From Cercophora sp. LCS_1 (lineage: Eukaryota; Ascomycota; Sordariomycetes; Sordariales; Lasiosphaeriaceae): 64,000 nt of DNA. Shown here piece by piece: positions 33,603 through 45,300 of this stretch. A program made the translations under genes and the position numbers. The DNA lies in the NCBI GenBank assembly GCA_036250225.1, contig JAPZLL010000005.1:186001-250000 (forward strand), in the 5' to 3' direction. Position 1 is the stretch's first letter; every line of letters starts with the position of its first letter. A model generated the notes under the pieces. It was not told the origin of the DNA, ran no database searches, and saw only the letters and a list, made by a program, of their open reading frames with translations.

Positions 33603-34651
33603 ACGCCGCAACGGTACCTGCATAACGCCCCATACTAAAAAGAACAAGACGCACCCCCGGAACATGAACACCTTACAAAGTCGATAAAGTGCTCCCAAGC
33701 CACGACGCGAGAAGGACCCTTTATTGCCCAGTCCTCGCGAATCCACACGCCTACCGCACATATGGCTTTGCCATGGAAAACGGGAGGGAGGCCATAAACA
33801 CACACGCATCTAGAATTACCAGCATCACGGACACATTGGGATATTCCCCGGCAATCGGACTCGGAACATCAAGCATTTCCCCCCTTCTCCAAAAGAGGTT
33901 TCTCCAATAGATCAAAGAAGCCAAGAAGAATTGAATTGCGGGAGGAGGTTCCGAACAACACGAAAATTCAAAACACACTCACACACACATGCACATACGC
34001 TGTCGATCTTGTACCCAACTGGGATAACCGAGAGAGACCCCGGTGCCAGAGGCCCCATTAGATAGATAGACTTCTCGATAGATGGGTGCAGCTAGCCGGA
34101 TTTTCGATTCCGGGTTCCCACAATAACAAAGACAAAAACATGCTCAAGGCGAACTCACCACTCCGTCTCTCCTAGGTACCTAGGTACGCAGTGGGGGCCA
34201 GCTCAGCTGCCAGAGAGAGGCCGGAGGAAATGATCAACCAACATCCCCAAAGGACACAGACGCTGAGACGAAAGGGAAACCCGCGCCGGGCCCGTTCTCA
34301 TCTCATATCCCGGGCGTGGCGCCGCGAGTGCCAGATGAAAAGAAAATCCACCAGACTGGGCAAGCCCAATAAACAAGGATGGGGCCCGGGATGGAAGTGG
34401 TACGAAACCGCGGTGAGAGGAGCGGCACCGCTGCACGGCAAAGGCGAAAAAAAAGAACCCCATGACACAAAACGACATGGGATGGCGTCGGAAAATTATT
34501 GTCCATGTTCGCTCCGGACGACTTTCATCAAGGCGTCCGTCGCCAGGGCTGCCGTGTAAAAAAGACCCAGGTCCGTTTTGGGTTACCGTGCCGGTGCTCC
34601 CTCCGTGCCAGCAAAACAGACAGCCGAGAGCAATGGAAAAGGCGCCGGCCG

Positions 34652-34776
34652 TTTAGCCGGGCAAGCAGAGGCCGCGACAGAGGTTCGGATGGGCCCCTTT
34701 TTGTGTGTTGTGATTGCGGCGGCAGAGTTGTCTGCCATTAGTTCCCGTGGATCTGGGGCTTCCAATGCCGGCTAAT
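34652..34776. promoter_or_regulatory. Candidate Xyr1/XlnR and CreA sites, distal
   Basis: GGCTAAA lies on the minus strand at 34658-34652 and GGCTAAT on the plus strand at 34770-34776. They match the XlnR/Xyr1 core GGCTAA. A CreA-like CTGGGG lies at 34753-34758. They sit 1.2-1.3 kb upstream of the cellulase ATG. These short motifs occur often by chance. Confidence 0.3.
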
Positions 34777-35476
34777 ACTTTGCGGTTTAATGGGCTCACT
34801 ATAAGCCACAGCAAATCGCCGCGGCTGTTTCAGGCCATGGCACATATTAACCCATCAACTGCCGCTTGGCGCTATGGAGTAGCCTAGAGAGCTTCCCGAG
34901 CGAAGTGGTGAGTGGTCAATCGCTGGCGAGGCCCCGTCAGGCACCACACAGTGCATCAAGCCCTACACGCCTGGCGACTGGGCGGTCCTCCCCCGCACCT
35001 GTCAGTCAAAAAGTCCCGATCGCATACGACCGTGAGGGGATTGCACATGTACCCGGAGGGATATGTCGATATACCGTCAGGGTAATGGCTGTTGCACCGC
35101 ACGGTCTCGTGAGACACCGGTAGATGCGAGGGAGGGCAATAGAGCTGCGTGAATGCTCGCCACCACACGGTCATATGAGCGCCTGCGCCGGCGATGGCAC
35201 CATGTCGTCGACACATTCATCCAGCCGTAACAACTTGCTCCGTCTCCGCATATTGTCTTGGCAGGCGGTTGCGGTGCCTCCAACACGGCTGGCCGTCATG
35301 TCGACCCCAATGCCAGCGCTGGCCGCGTGCTGGGCGCTTCCCCACAACCTTATTAGATGGGCATCGACGACGGCGCTGCAAGGGATCCCGTTCCCCGAGC
35401 GCCGCGCCCCCGTTCGCACCGGCCGCCAGATGACCTAAAGCGGAGGATGAAGGGACGTGCATGAGGTGGGATAATA

Positions 35477-35510
35477 CCCCAGATTGCCACAACCGTCCAC
35501 ACTTCCCCAC
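35477..35510 (-). promoter_or_regulatory. Paired CreA-like sites upstream of the cellulase
   Basis: Two SYGGRG matches on the minus strand, CTGGGG (35482-35477) and GTGGGG (35510-35505), start 28 nt apart and about 500 nt before the ATG. Closely spaced pairs are what CreA needs for repression in other fungi. Function here is inference. Confidence 0.3.
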
Positions 35511-35892
35511 ACTTTTTCGCTGCCCTCGCGACCAATGGAGAGGCGGCACGGCGCCCATGGACGGAGCGCAAATGAAGAGCCATATGAGAGAGCATGGGAG
35601 AGTCGATGAGATCTGGAGCCAGGCCACTCGTCTAGCTCGGCATCTGGCAGCAGCCCCGCTTCCCATATCCAGCGGCGATTGCTCGGCGGCGGCTCAGGCA
35701 GCTCCCTCGGAACTTCCTGGCCGAGCCTGTGGTCCCGCGCCTGACGGCCCTGTCTTCCTGATTGCGGTGACGGTGAGCCCAGTTTCTCGAACCATGGAGG
35801 GAGGCGGCAAGGGCCAGCCCGGGCGATGTCTTCGCTCGTCTCCTGGAAGCTCGCCAGGGGCACTCGGCATCTGCCAAGATGGCTGGTCCCGG

Positions 35893-35898
35893 TATAAA
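35893..35898 (+). promoter_or_regulatory. TATA box of the GH6 cellulase gene
   Basis: An exact TATAAA 96 nt upstream of the ATG, in a position usual for a highly induced fungal secreted-enzyme gene. Confidence 0.6.
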
Positions 35899-35993
35899 GG
35901 TCGGCCACCCCCCGTCGTTCTGAAAAAGACTCGACATCGAGGCCATCCACTTCATCTGCAGCCGTGAAGTGTGCATACCAGCAGTCGCCCAAC

Positions 35994-37298
35994 ATGAAGT
36001 TCTCCCAGTCCGCCGTGTTGGCCTTCGCCGCCTCGGCCGCCGCCGCCCCGTCCACCACCACCAAGGAGCTGCCTCGCCAGGCTGCCGGTTGCGCGTCCGC
36101 TGTCACCCTCGACGCCAGCACCAACGTGTTCAAGAAGTACACGCTCCACGCCAACAACTTCTACCGCAAGGAGATCGAGGAGTTTGCCATCCCCGCCTTC
36201 AGCGATGAGTCGTACAAGGCTGCTGCCCGCAAGGTTGCCGACATCGGCTCCTTCGTCTGGCTCGACACCATCGCCAACGTCGACAGGCTCGAGCCCGCCA
36301 TCTCCGATGTCCCTTGCGAACACATCCTCGGTGTCGTCGTCTACGATCTTCCCGGCCGTGACTGCGCCGCCAAGGCGTCCAACGGTGAGCTGAAGGTTGG
36401 CGAGCTCCCCCGCTACAAGTCCGAGTACATCGACAGTAAGTGCCCCGTACAGCGGTGATTGTGTGACGAGAGGCGGATGACTGACGTTCCCAACAGAGAT
36501 CGCCTCGATCATCAAGGCCCACCCCAACACGGCCTTTGCCCTCGTCATCGAGCCCGACTCGCTCCCCAACCTTGTCACCAACTCCGACGTTCAGGCTTGC
36601 AAGAACTCGGCCGCCGGCTACCGCGACGGTGTTGCGTATGCCCTCAAGACCCTCAACCTTCCCAACGTCGTCCAGTACATCGATGCGGGCCACGGCGGCT
36701 GGCTCGGCTGGGACGCCAACCTCAAGCCCGGTGCTCAGGAGCTCGCCAAGGCCTATACCGCCGCTGGCAAGCCCAAGCAGTTCCGTGGTATCGCCACCAA
36801 CGTTGCTGGCTGGAACGCCTGGTAAGTTTCTCCGGCCGAGAATGTGCGCTTCAGCGGCTGATAGCAGTAATCAGGGACCTGTCCCCCGGTGAGTTCTCCA
36901 GCAAGTCGGACGCCAAGTACAATGCGTGCCAGAACGAGAAGACCTACGTCACCACCTTCGGTGCTGCCCTCAAGAGCGCCGGTATGCCCAACCACGCCAT
37001 CGTCGACACTGGCCGCAGCGGTGTCCAGGGTCTCCGTGAGGAGTGGGGCAACTGGTGCAACGTCGACGGTGCCGGCTTCGGTCGCCACCCCTCTGCCGAC
37101 ACCGGCGTCGAGCTTGCCGATGCCTTCGTCTGGATCAAGCCCGGTGGCGAGTCTGACGGCACCAGCGACAGCTCCGCCGTCCGCTATGACAGCTTCTGCG
37201 GCAAGTCGGATGCCTTCCAGCCCTCGCCCGAGGCCGGTTCGTGGCACCAGGCCTACTTCGAGATGCTCATCAAGAACTCCAAGCCCTCGCTCCTTTAA
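35994..37298 (+). CDS. Secreted GH6 cellulase (cellobiohydrolase II-like), no CBM
   Basis: Three exons (35994-36435, 36497-36821, 36875-37298) give 396 residues. A signal peptide (about 1-18, MKFSQSAVLAFAASAAAA) precedes the catalytic domain directly; there is no CBM1 or Ser/Thr linker. Family 6 motifs are present: VVYDLPGRDCAA with the catalytic acid Asp, VIEPDSLPNLVTN with the second conserved Asp, YIDAGHGGWLGW and VWIKPGGESDGTSDSS. The enzyme is an inverting beta-1,4-glucanase acting on cellulose from the non-reducing end or, if the loops are open, as an endoglucanase. Codon use is strongly C-biased, fitting high expression. Introns restore the frame exactly. The GH6 call is firm; exo versus endo action is not decided. 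Confidence 0.95.
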
Positions 37299-38841
37299 GC
37301 GGTTCCAGGCCTGGAGTCTCTGGACATCCACAGGGAAAAAGCAGTTGGCGTGGCCGGGGAGGAAAGGAAAATGGACGAAGGAAAAACGCCAGACGGCGGC
37401 CCCGGCGATGCTTTCTGTACATGCCTACCTGTATACCTACCTGCCTGTCCTAGGTAGCTTAGTCATCCATCGTTTCCTGTAGTTCAGGTGTATATACATA
37501 GCGTCGTACATAAATTGCCCGCAAAGCTTTGCGCTCTGAGCGTGACAGATCATGATTTGGTGTGGAATCGCAAGAAGTTGCGTCTTGAAAATGGGCCAAC
37601 TGATGTCTTGACAGGACTCTTATAGGTTTAAAAAAAAAACGAAACCTGATGGTTTGGTGTCGCGTGCGTGATTGCGAGTTGCGCCCAAAGTTGGAAGGTC
37701 GTTGACGTTGATGGGAAAACGGGACCGCCAAGACAAAACGACGAGAGCACACTCTTGACCTCGGTTAGAGCCTCAACCCCTAACCCTTTTCCTCAGCCCA
37801 ACGCACAACACGGAGCAAGGACCAGACCTGGAGACAATCAGAAGCACATATCTTAACCGGCAAGAGGCATGCCTTGCGTCGTCGAATTCTTAGGTAAAAA
37901 TCCCTCAACTCGACCGCTCGAGTGCAGCAGTAGCGCACCTCCGTCGATGACCCGTTCCTCCAGCGCTCTTTCCCTTTTACCCAGCTTGCTAATTGGCCAT
38001 TTTAACCATGGACTGCAGCTATAGCAGGCAATTCCGAGCCAAAGCCCGCTCTTCCTTATTGGTGGGAATATTATGCCTCCCAGGTTTTACTGTTTGGTGA
38101 TATTGAACAAAGTCAGAGGCCCCGGGGCGAAAGGGTTTGCTGTGTGTCTTGAGAGACCCGGTGCTAGAACTCTGGCAGCTGCTCTGGGCCCTTGGCAGCC
38201 GGCAAGAGACAGGACCAAGAGTGTCTCAAGTGCGCCAAGTCAGACCTTTTCAAGAGTCAAACACGAATTTTGGGCATTGTTTGTTGTTGATCGATGGTCA
38301 GGGGGGCGCCAAGCCACTGACCCAGGGTCCGGTCGACATGACAGCCAAGCAAAGTCAAGTCCCCACCAAGGTAGGTACGACACAGGTCGGTACGGTCTAT
38401 ACCGGGAGAGCATCATGGGGTGGTGGTTGGAAGTTGCAGTACGGATGCTTGCGATGCGCACTAGTCTAGAGCTCGCAACCTCAAGGATCGGGATTGCCTC
38501 GGGAAGGAGAATTGGGGCAAATCGGCTACTCATAGAGCGACAGCGGTCTATTAAACGGAAGAACGTCAACAATGCACCGTTCGCAACCAGTATGTACAAT
38601 GTATTCTTACAACTTGCCCGCAACACTATACCATTCCATCTCGGCCATCATGGCATACTCGCCCGCACGGGCAGCAGCGTGTGCTCCTCCGAGGGTGGCG
38701 GCTCGCTCTCGAGTCTTGAAGCGGCCAATGGACCGGCCACTGACCTCTGACAGCAAAGCGTGAGCAACAGGCACCGGTAACATGGCGAGGCTCGGCTTAT
38801 TATATACTGAGCGGGGATGGGTTGGTTGCCATATCTGTTGT
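37299..38841. other. Intergenic, 1.5 kb
   Basis: It holds the cellulase 3' UTR and the 3' UTR of the small minus-strand gene. A 225-codon frame (38073-38750) has no domain and biased composition, and is not called. One telomere-like cccctaaccc string near 37,776 is isolated. Confidence 0.5.
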
Positions 38842-39189
38842 TTATTTCATGATCCTCCAGAACCCCAGGTAGGCAAGGCCTAGTGAGATGCCAGTGATGC
38901 CGAGTCGCCTACTTCGCATGCCAAACCTGGAACCGCTCGCAAGAATTTTGGCCTTCTGCTGTTCCAGCTGCGAGTGCCCCGATATGTAGCTGTACGTTGC
39001 GAGCCCGAGAAAGGCACCACCGCCTGCGCAAGGGTTTAGAATCTTCCTTCAGGAAGTTGATGGGAGAGAACACGACTCACCAACAAGTTTGCATCCGAGG
39101 CAGTCATCGCCCCGGTCCTCTTTAAGAAGTGTCTTATAGTCTTCTGGCTTCTCCAAAGCTGGAAGCGAGGGCACCTTGTCCCCGGCCAT
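38842..39189 (-). CDS. Small membrane protein, DMAC1/TMEM261-like (DUF4536)
   Basis: Two exons (39189-39081, 39023-38842) give 96 residues. A CxxC pair, Cys30 and Cys33 in DDCLGCKLVGG, leads directly into a first hydrophobic helix (about 35-51). A second helix lies at about 78-93, just before the end. This layout matches the DUF4536 family, which includes the human complex I assembly factor DMAC1 (TMEM261) and fungal mitochondrial inner-membrane proteins. A role in respiratory complex I assembly is therefore possible but not shown. The intron is 57 nt. The gene is divergent from AP-3 mu with 228 nt between starts. Confidence 0.78.
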
Positions 39190-39417
39190 AGTGAATGTGA
39201 AATGCGAGGTTGAACCTACGACAATCCTGGGTCACCGAATCTGCTAATTGAGCCCAACGCGTGAAAGCAGGGGCGACGCGCCAAGTGGTACTGCCGCTCC
39301 ACACCGCCTGCGTGGGCTGGGGTCGGGGCCGGTTGGCCTGTCGCTGGGGCATTGCGTCAGTGCTTGGAGCTTCAAGTCAACACCCCTCTACGGCCAGCAA
39401 CAGCTAAGAAACCAACC

Positions 39418-41069
39418 ATGAACGGCGTCATCGAGGCGCTGCATATCTACGACGAGCACAAGTATGCCTTAAACTGTCTGGACATTTCTGCAGCACCACT
39501 GATCCTTCGCGCAGCAGCCTGATCCTCTCGCACACATACACATCACGGCCGTTGTCAGCGACACACCTCCTGCCCCTCTATCTCGAACACCCGGCGCCGC
39601 GACCGAACTTGATTTACCTCCCCAACACCAACCCGCCAACACTCGTCTTCAGCCTCAGCCATGCAAACCTTCTATTTCTCGTGACATCCTCCTCCGAGGT
39701 TGAGCCCCTGCTGGTCCTCGAATTCCTCCACCGTGTCGTCGACTCGTTTGAAGAATTCCTAGGCGCACCCCTCCTCGCCCACAAGATCGAGAGCAACTAC
39801 GATGTCGCTGCGCAACTCCTCACAGAGATGTGCGATTCCGGCATCGTCAATACGACCGAACCAAATGCCCTCCACGATCTGGTCGAGGTGGAAGGTTTCA
39901 TGGGCAAGCTCCTGGGCAACCTGAGCCTACCAAACCTCCCCACCAAATCCAGCTTCGGCACCTCCCCATCCCCATCCCCTTCCCTCCTCGCTCAAACGAC
40001 CCCTGCCCTCCCCTGGCGTCGTGCCAACGTCCGCCACACCTCCAACGAGCTCTACGCAGACGTGGTCGAGACCCTGTCGGTAACCCTCGCGCCCTCGGGT
40101 CGTCCCCTCGCCGCCTTTGCGAACGGCACCATCGCATTCACGTCCAAAGTCTCGGGCGTCCCCGACATCATGGTCACTCTGAACGGTCCCTCGGGCAAGC
40201 ATAATCTCAACAGCCTCATAGAGCTCCCCGTCTTTCATCCTTGCGTCCGGCTCGCCCGTTGGCGTGAGCAGCCTGGCCAGCTGAGCTTCATCCCTCCCGA
40301 CGGCCGTTTCATCCTCGCTGGGTACGAGGTTGACCTTCTCCCTTTTTCTGATCCAAAGCTGAGTAAACCAAATCTTCATAACCTCAAACTTCCTGTTGCG
40401 CTCGAGATCAAAACCGGTCTCGGGCCAGCCGGCTCCGACTTTGAGGTTCGACTCAACATCAACACCTTTTTCGCCACCTCGAGGGGAACAGCCGGCTCTG
40501 GCGGGCGAGGCTTTGGCGGAGGGCCACAAGTGGGCCTGCCTGGCTCACCGGCATTACAAGATTTGACGGTGACGGTTCCATTGCCTGCCGATGTGCGAAA
40601 CCTCTCCGAGATACGACCCAGCCGAGGAGATGCAAATTACAATCCCGGTGATAGGTTTTTGGAGTGGAGTATCCCGAATAAGGACCTCGCGGCCGGGTCA
40701 GCTTACTTTGGGCTGCGGTGTACGGTTGTGGGGCAGATGACTGAGGAGGATACTGAATCAGATCCCACTGGCTTTGGGTTTAACACGAGCTATGCGTACG
40801 ACGAGCCATACCAGAGCGGGGAGGAAGTGGCCAAAAAGAAGGAACCGGATGGGGGAGGGGACGAGAAGCGGATGGCACAGAATAAAGCCCTGATGCCTAG
40901 CTCGGCGGCAGTGAGTTTTGCGGTGAAGGGTTGGCTTGCGAGTGGGTTACGGGTAGAGAGTATTGTCATTGACCCAAGAAAAAGTAGGGGTCTCGGGGAG
41001 ACAGTAAAACCGTATAAGGGGGTGAAATACCTCACCGTGAGCAATGGGGGAGTGGAGATTAGGTGTTAG
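39418..41069 (+). CDS. APM3: AP-3 complex subunit mu
   Basis: Two exons (39418-39461, 39515-41069) give 532 residues. AP-3 mu recognises tyrosine-based sorting signals and directs cargo from the Golgi to the vacuole. The N-terminal longin-like domain starts MNGVIEALHIYDEHNSLILSHTY and continues through FLHRVVDSFEEFLGAPL. The mu-homology domain begins near WRRANVRHTSNELYADVVE (about residue 165), with DIMVTLNG and LNSLIELPVFHPCVRL typical of APM3. It ends in GVKYLTVSNGGVEIRC, a usual mu-subunit C-terminus. The small first exon of 15 codons supplies the start. High confidence. Confidence 0.92.
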
Positions 41070-41924
41070 AGAAACATGAGTTTGCTGGAGTTGATGGAAG
41101 CCCGTGAGGTAGAATCCAGAAGCCATTTTTCAGGGCGGCCAGAGCACAGAACGACGATGCATAAAGAAACAGACTGCATCTAAAATTCAGGTCCTAGCGG
41201 CGACACAAGAAACAAAACACTCTAGTCGAAGCGTTCGACTACTCCGGGACAAAGAAAAGGTGTAAATGGAACCACTGCCCTGGTTTGACGAGTTTGACGA
41301 GGCTTTGCGTCTCGACCCCTTGATTGTCAGTGTATGAGCCACTCCGCAGAATAGAACATCGCAACTTTGTCTCCGCTCGTCGCTCAATCCCAAGATGCAC
41401 CTGGGATCAAAGAAATTGAGGATTAACTGTGTCTACCCCTAAAACCACATCCACGGAGCTTACGGGGTAGGGAAGATACCGCAGGTAAAACGTAGCCGCC
41501 AGGCTCGTCATTGAGGCTTGATATCTGAACAAGACCAGCCAACTGCGTTAGATATCTGGGTTCACCGACATTGCGTTGGGTTTGAAGCTCTCAAGAAAGC
41601 CTCACTCCTCCTGCCTGACCATAGGGGCTGTGCTCACGAAATGAACTCAGTAGGTAGCAGCGCTTCCGGAAACGTACGGTATGCCTGACTGTATCTCACT
41701 ACTGCTAGTGTTGAACTGTTGAGCAGCAACGCCGGCCTTCGCCAACGATGCCAACTATACCAAGGTGAAAAATAGATACCTCATGGCAAGGTAGTGTCTC
41801 GCCTGTCGGCATGCAATTTTCCCAGTCAAGTTCACCCACGCACCGCGCCCCTAGCCCACGAAAACGTCCCCAAGCTGTTTTCAAAGCTAAAGAAACCCCA
41901 GTTGCGCAAAAAAGGGACATTACC

Positions 41925-42388
41925 TCAAGCCCAAGATGAAGTTCCGTCTTCGCCGCAGATGATAACCCGTTGAGGTACGATACCACGCACATAACCCATC
42001 ACAAAGCTTTGCTTCTCTTCCTGGCGGGAAGGGAGCTCCCCCGGTTGGTTCCCGCCCGTCGATAGATCACATTCGGGAATAGGGGCGAAGCGTACGTATC
42101 TCAAATGCCAAGGTGGCTCAGGCGACGCAAACCCGCGCGGCTTTCCGTCATGATCAGTTACTTCGAGGCACCCTCCCATTGAGTAAGGTAAGGTAGTATC
42201 GAAACCCCAGAAGTCATCTGTGCGTACGTTCTTGCAGATCGAGATCGTACATTGACGCTGTACCCAGGCACGGATCTTGCAGGATATATCCCTGTCAGTA
42301 AGATGAAGAGGAGAACAAGTCTTTCCCACCTCTGTATTGGTGGTTGGCAAAGGCGTCTTCACCTTTCCGTTGCCATGTCATCATACAT
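41925..42388 (-). CDS. Possible small cysteine-containing protein, weak
   Basis: An ATG at 42388 opens a 26-nt exon ending in a GTGAAG donor. A TGACAG acceptor at 42292 rejoins the frame to an exon ending at 41925, giving 130 residues. The protein starts MYDDMATERDISC and has several Cys in its first half, without a signal peptide. No family is recognised. The splice pair is plausible but could be chance in a GC-rich region. Confidence 0.22.
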
Positions 42389-45300
42389 GCGCTCAGGGGT
42401 GGTAATCGCTTAACCCCGAGAGGAGATTGCCCAGGGTCCATCAAGACAATCAGAAGAGGAGAGAGGTGTATATGGGAATGAAGAAATGCAGGTAACCGCG
42501 GGGAGTCACTAGCGTGCGACGCATTGATACAGGATAGCCGCTTGGCTACGTGGATAGTGTGAACGGGCCGGCCGGCAGTGAATCGCGTCGATCTGAAGAT
42601 TGAGACACAAGATCCATGCTTCAGCGTACTTGGCCATGAACACGTGTGAGGCCGCTCTTGCTGAGCGCCAGTTCGTGGTGCCCTCTTGTCTGTATGGCAG
42701 GGCTGTCGTGTAGTTCATCAGCAGGCCCGCAGGGCGTTTCCAGGCACCCCTGATGAGGCTGGAGAGGCGTCTCGGGGATTTGAGGGAGCGACGACGTTGA
42801 AAGTGGGGCCGATCAGAGATGCAGGTACAATCTTGCCTCGCCGCGAGACGAGGTATCGGTACCTCGCCCAGTGTCGTCTGAACGATGTTGAGGGCAGGGG
42901 ATGCTGCTTTTCCAGATCTCAGTCTGCAGGTCCAATAGGGGCATCTAGCGCAGACGCTCACCCGGGCGCATGGACGGCAATGGCGCAACGATGCCCTGGG
43001 CAGTGTGCGGCGTCTAGATTCGCGAGGACGGTGATCGTTGCCGCAGGGCGCCGACTGGTCGAATGAGTTACAAGCGCCTAGGGCGAGCTGTCGAGATGGG
43101 GCTTCACGTCCCCGATGCCGGGGTAAGGCAGCATGGGCCGCTGCCAGACATTTGGAATGCCTCCCAGAAGCGCGATGATATCACCATGCCGTGCCTGTCA
43201 GCGTTTCGAAACGCTCCAGCTCGGCACCGAGTCTTTGTTGGGCTCGCGGGCTATTTTTGTCCTTTGCCGTCATGCTTGCTGGGGCGGCTGGCCAATGACA
43301 GCCGGGGATATGTTCGGGGTCCCAGTCCCCAGGCGGAGGTAAGCGCCATACGGCGTTTGCGACGCAGAGCCTCGCTGGTCCTGCATCGATTCGGCGCCAA
43401 GGTCGGTCGCGTAATCGCCCATCTCCCGTCCGTGGGAGACAGCCATCGGGAGCCTCAGGGAACCAAGAAGCCGGACGGGCCAATCGACCGGACCGCCGAT
43501 GTCAGACCGCGGGGAAAGCCGCCCGAAGCACAGCTACGGCGTTTCGCCTGGACGGATGTGGGCCACTCAGCCGGTTTGCTTGTCGTCGCCTTGGACATGC
43601 AAACTAGGTATCTTTGGGGGATGCTGTCAGTGACCCTCCACAGAAGAACCACGCAGACTGCGGCCCGAGTGGCCGTACATCTCCTCAGTCGTGGTGGCCT
43701 AGAGAAACGGGTTAGACGCCGGCTTGAACGCGTAGGGCAGAGGGCGGATATTTGGCATGAGAAGTCATCGAGCGTGGAAATGTTATCGAATTTTTTGGGC
43801 GGGTACCCCCTAGGCAGGTAGCGCCCAAGCTTCCGAGAGCACCTGAGAGGGCGGTAAGCTCGCGGGGCGTGTCGCCGTGATTTGCCATCCCCGTCGACAT
43901 CAGGTCAATTAAGGTATCAGAGCATGGATTCGTTGCTCTTTGCAGACCACGAGCAGGGCGAATTGAGCGGTGCCTATCACTTGGGAAGCGACATTGTTGC
44001 TCAGCGATTGATGAGAGTGCAAGTTGGTTCTATGCAAAGTACCTACCCCGTAGCCGGCACGAATATCTCCAGTCGATAAGAGACGGGAGGGTGGGGAGCT
44101 GACACACTTTGGTAGGCCGTCGCCGTCCCTCTCCCCGCCGAGTTCACCTGGAACAGACCGCCAAGGACGGGTATCTTGGCCCCAGACCGCTTTTGGCAGG
44201 CTTCTCTCATGAGCCCACGAGGCCAGATGCCGTGCTCCAAAAACAGAAGGATCCGTTTTTAGGTTTGCATTGTCGGCCGTGTGCACCAAAAGCAGAAGCC
44301 AGCATCAACACTGTGTTTCCTCACAATTGTCCAAAAAACGTCGCTCCTGGACCATTCATCGTTCAATCCTTCCTGTCGGGTCAATCTTGACTATCGGTAT
44401 CTCAAGACTTCAAGAGCAACTGCAGTCGGCACACTGCGCCACCTCATCGCATTCTGTGCTTCAACACCTCCGGATTTCAAGCTTCAGTCCCCCGGATCTT
44501 ACCCAGCGGTCTTGGCGCGGCGACTATGCACCATGATCTAGTTCACCGCCCACAATTCGATCGGAGCTAGGAAGAGCGGTTGTTGTCCCTTCCCTTGGGC
44601 ATCTTCACCGCTCTAGCAACAACGGTGATGGCACCAGAGGGGTCTCCCCACACGCAAACGCATCGTTGGGTTACCTTCGGTCTGGATTCCAGGTTGCGGG
44701 ATACAATAGTAGTTTGCGGAACATCCACAGCCGTCCTCCAGTACCTTAGCACCGCTTATCCGTGGTCTCTCGTTGCTGAACCATCAGAAGCAATGAGCAC
44801 CTTTCGACGTTGCGACCCACCGCATGCCGCTAGGACGCTCGCAAACTCGCTCTCCTCGTGCAGCACTGTGGAAGGGAGCCCCCCGAGTCGCCATAGCCGC
44901 GCTTCAGCAGGCCCGGCCACGGGATGGGGGACGCACCACCCGACGGGTCTGCATGCCGTCCTGCATCTCATCTCTGTTTCTAAGAATGGAATTTCCGCGT
45001 GCTAATCCCCTTTTCCTCCGCGACGGGATTGCTATTCCCATAGGCTCGCGCGCACTGATTTCCGTCCAATGAGGCGACAGAGTCCGCTTAAAATCATTCG
45101 TCACCAACTGCGATGCACCTCAACTTCACGGAGGAGCGGGGTCTTGATACGCTAGTTTGGTCCTCTGACTTCTTCCGCCCGTCGATTCAGCTGCGGTCGT
45201 CAACGGGTATCTGGAGGTGCAACAGGCGCCCCGTCCTCCCGCGGATTGCGTCTTCGGGCGAGGAGGAACGAAGCAGGATTGAGAGGGGATTGCGACGGCT

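Larger units (their letters stand above)
32407..35993. other. 3.6-kb gene-free region upstream of the GH6 cellulase
   Basis: No convincing gene on either strand; frames are short or overlap each other. It contains three direct copies of acaaatccc (33576-33602), CA-rich and GATA-rich short repeats near 33,970-34,080, a palindromic cctaggtacctagg-like string near 34,170, and candidate cellulase-regulator sites nearer the GH6 gene. Confidence 0.5.

Noticed and set aside
35435..36157. 240-codon minus-strand frame overlapping the cellulase start
   Set aside because: It is the antisense of the C-biased cellulase first exon and its promoter; no domain.
37770..37790. Telomere-like cccctaaccc string
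   Set aside because: Less than two repeat units, with no neighbouring copies; chance is sufficient.
38073..38750. 225-codon plus-strand frame
   Set aside because: No domain, no splice support and unbiased codons; it lies within the 3' intergenic region.
43063..43821. 252-codon plus-strand frame with an ATG
   Set aside because: Arg-rich, no domain, and overlapped by other open frames; expected occasionally in GC-rich noncoding DNA.
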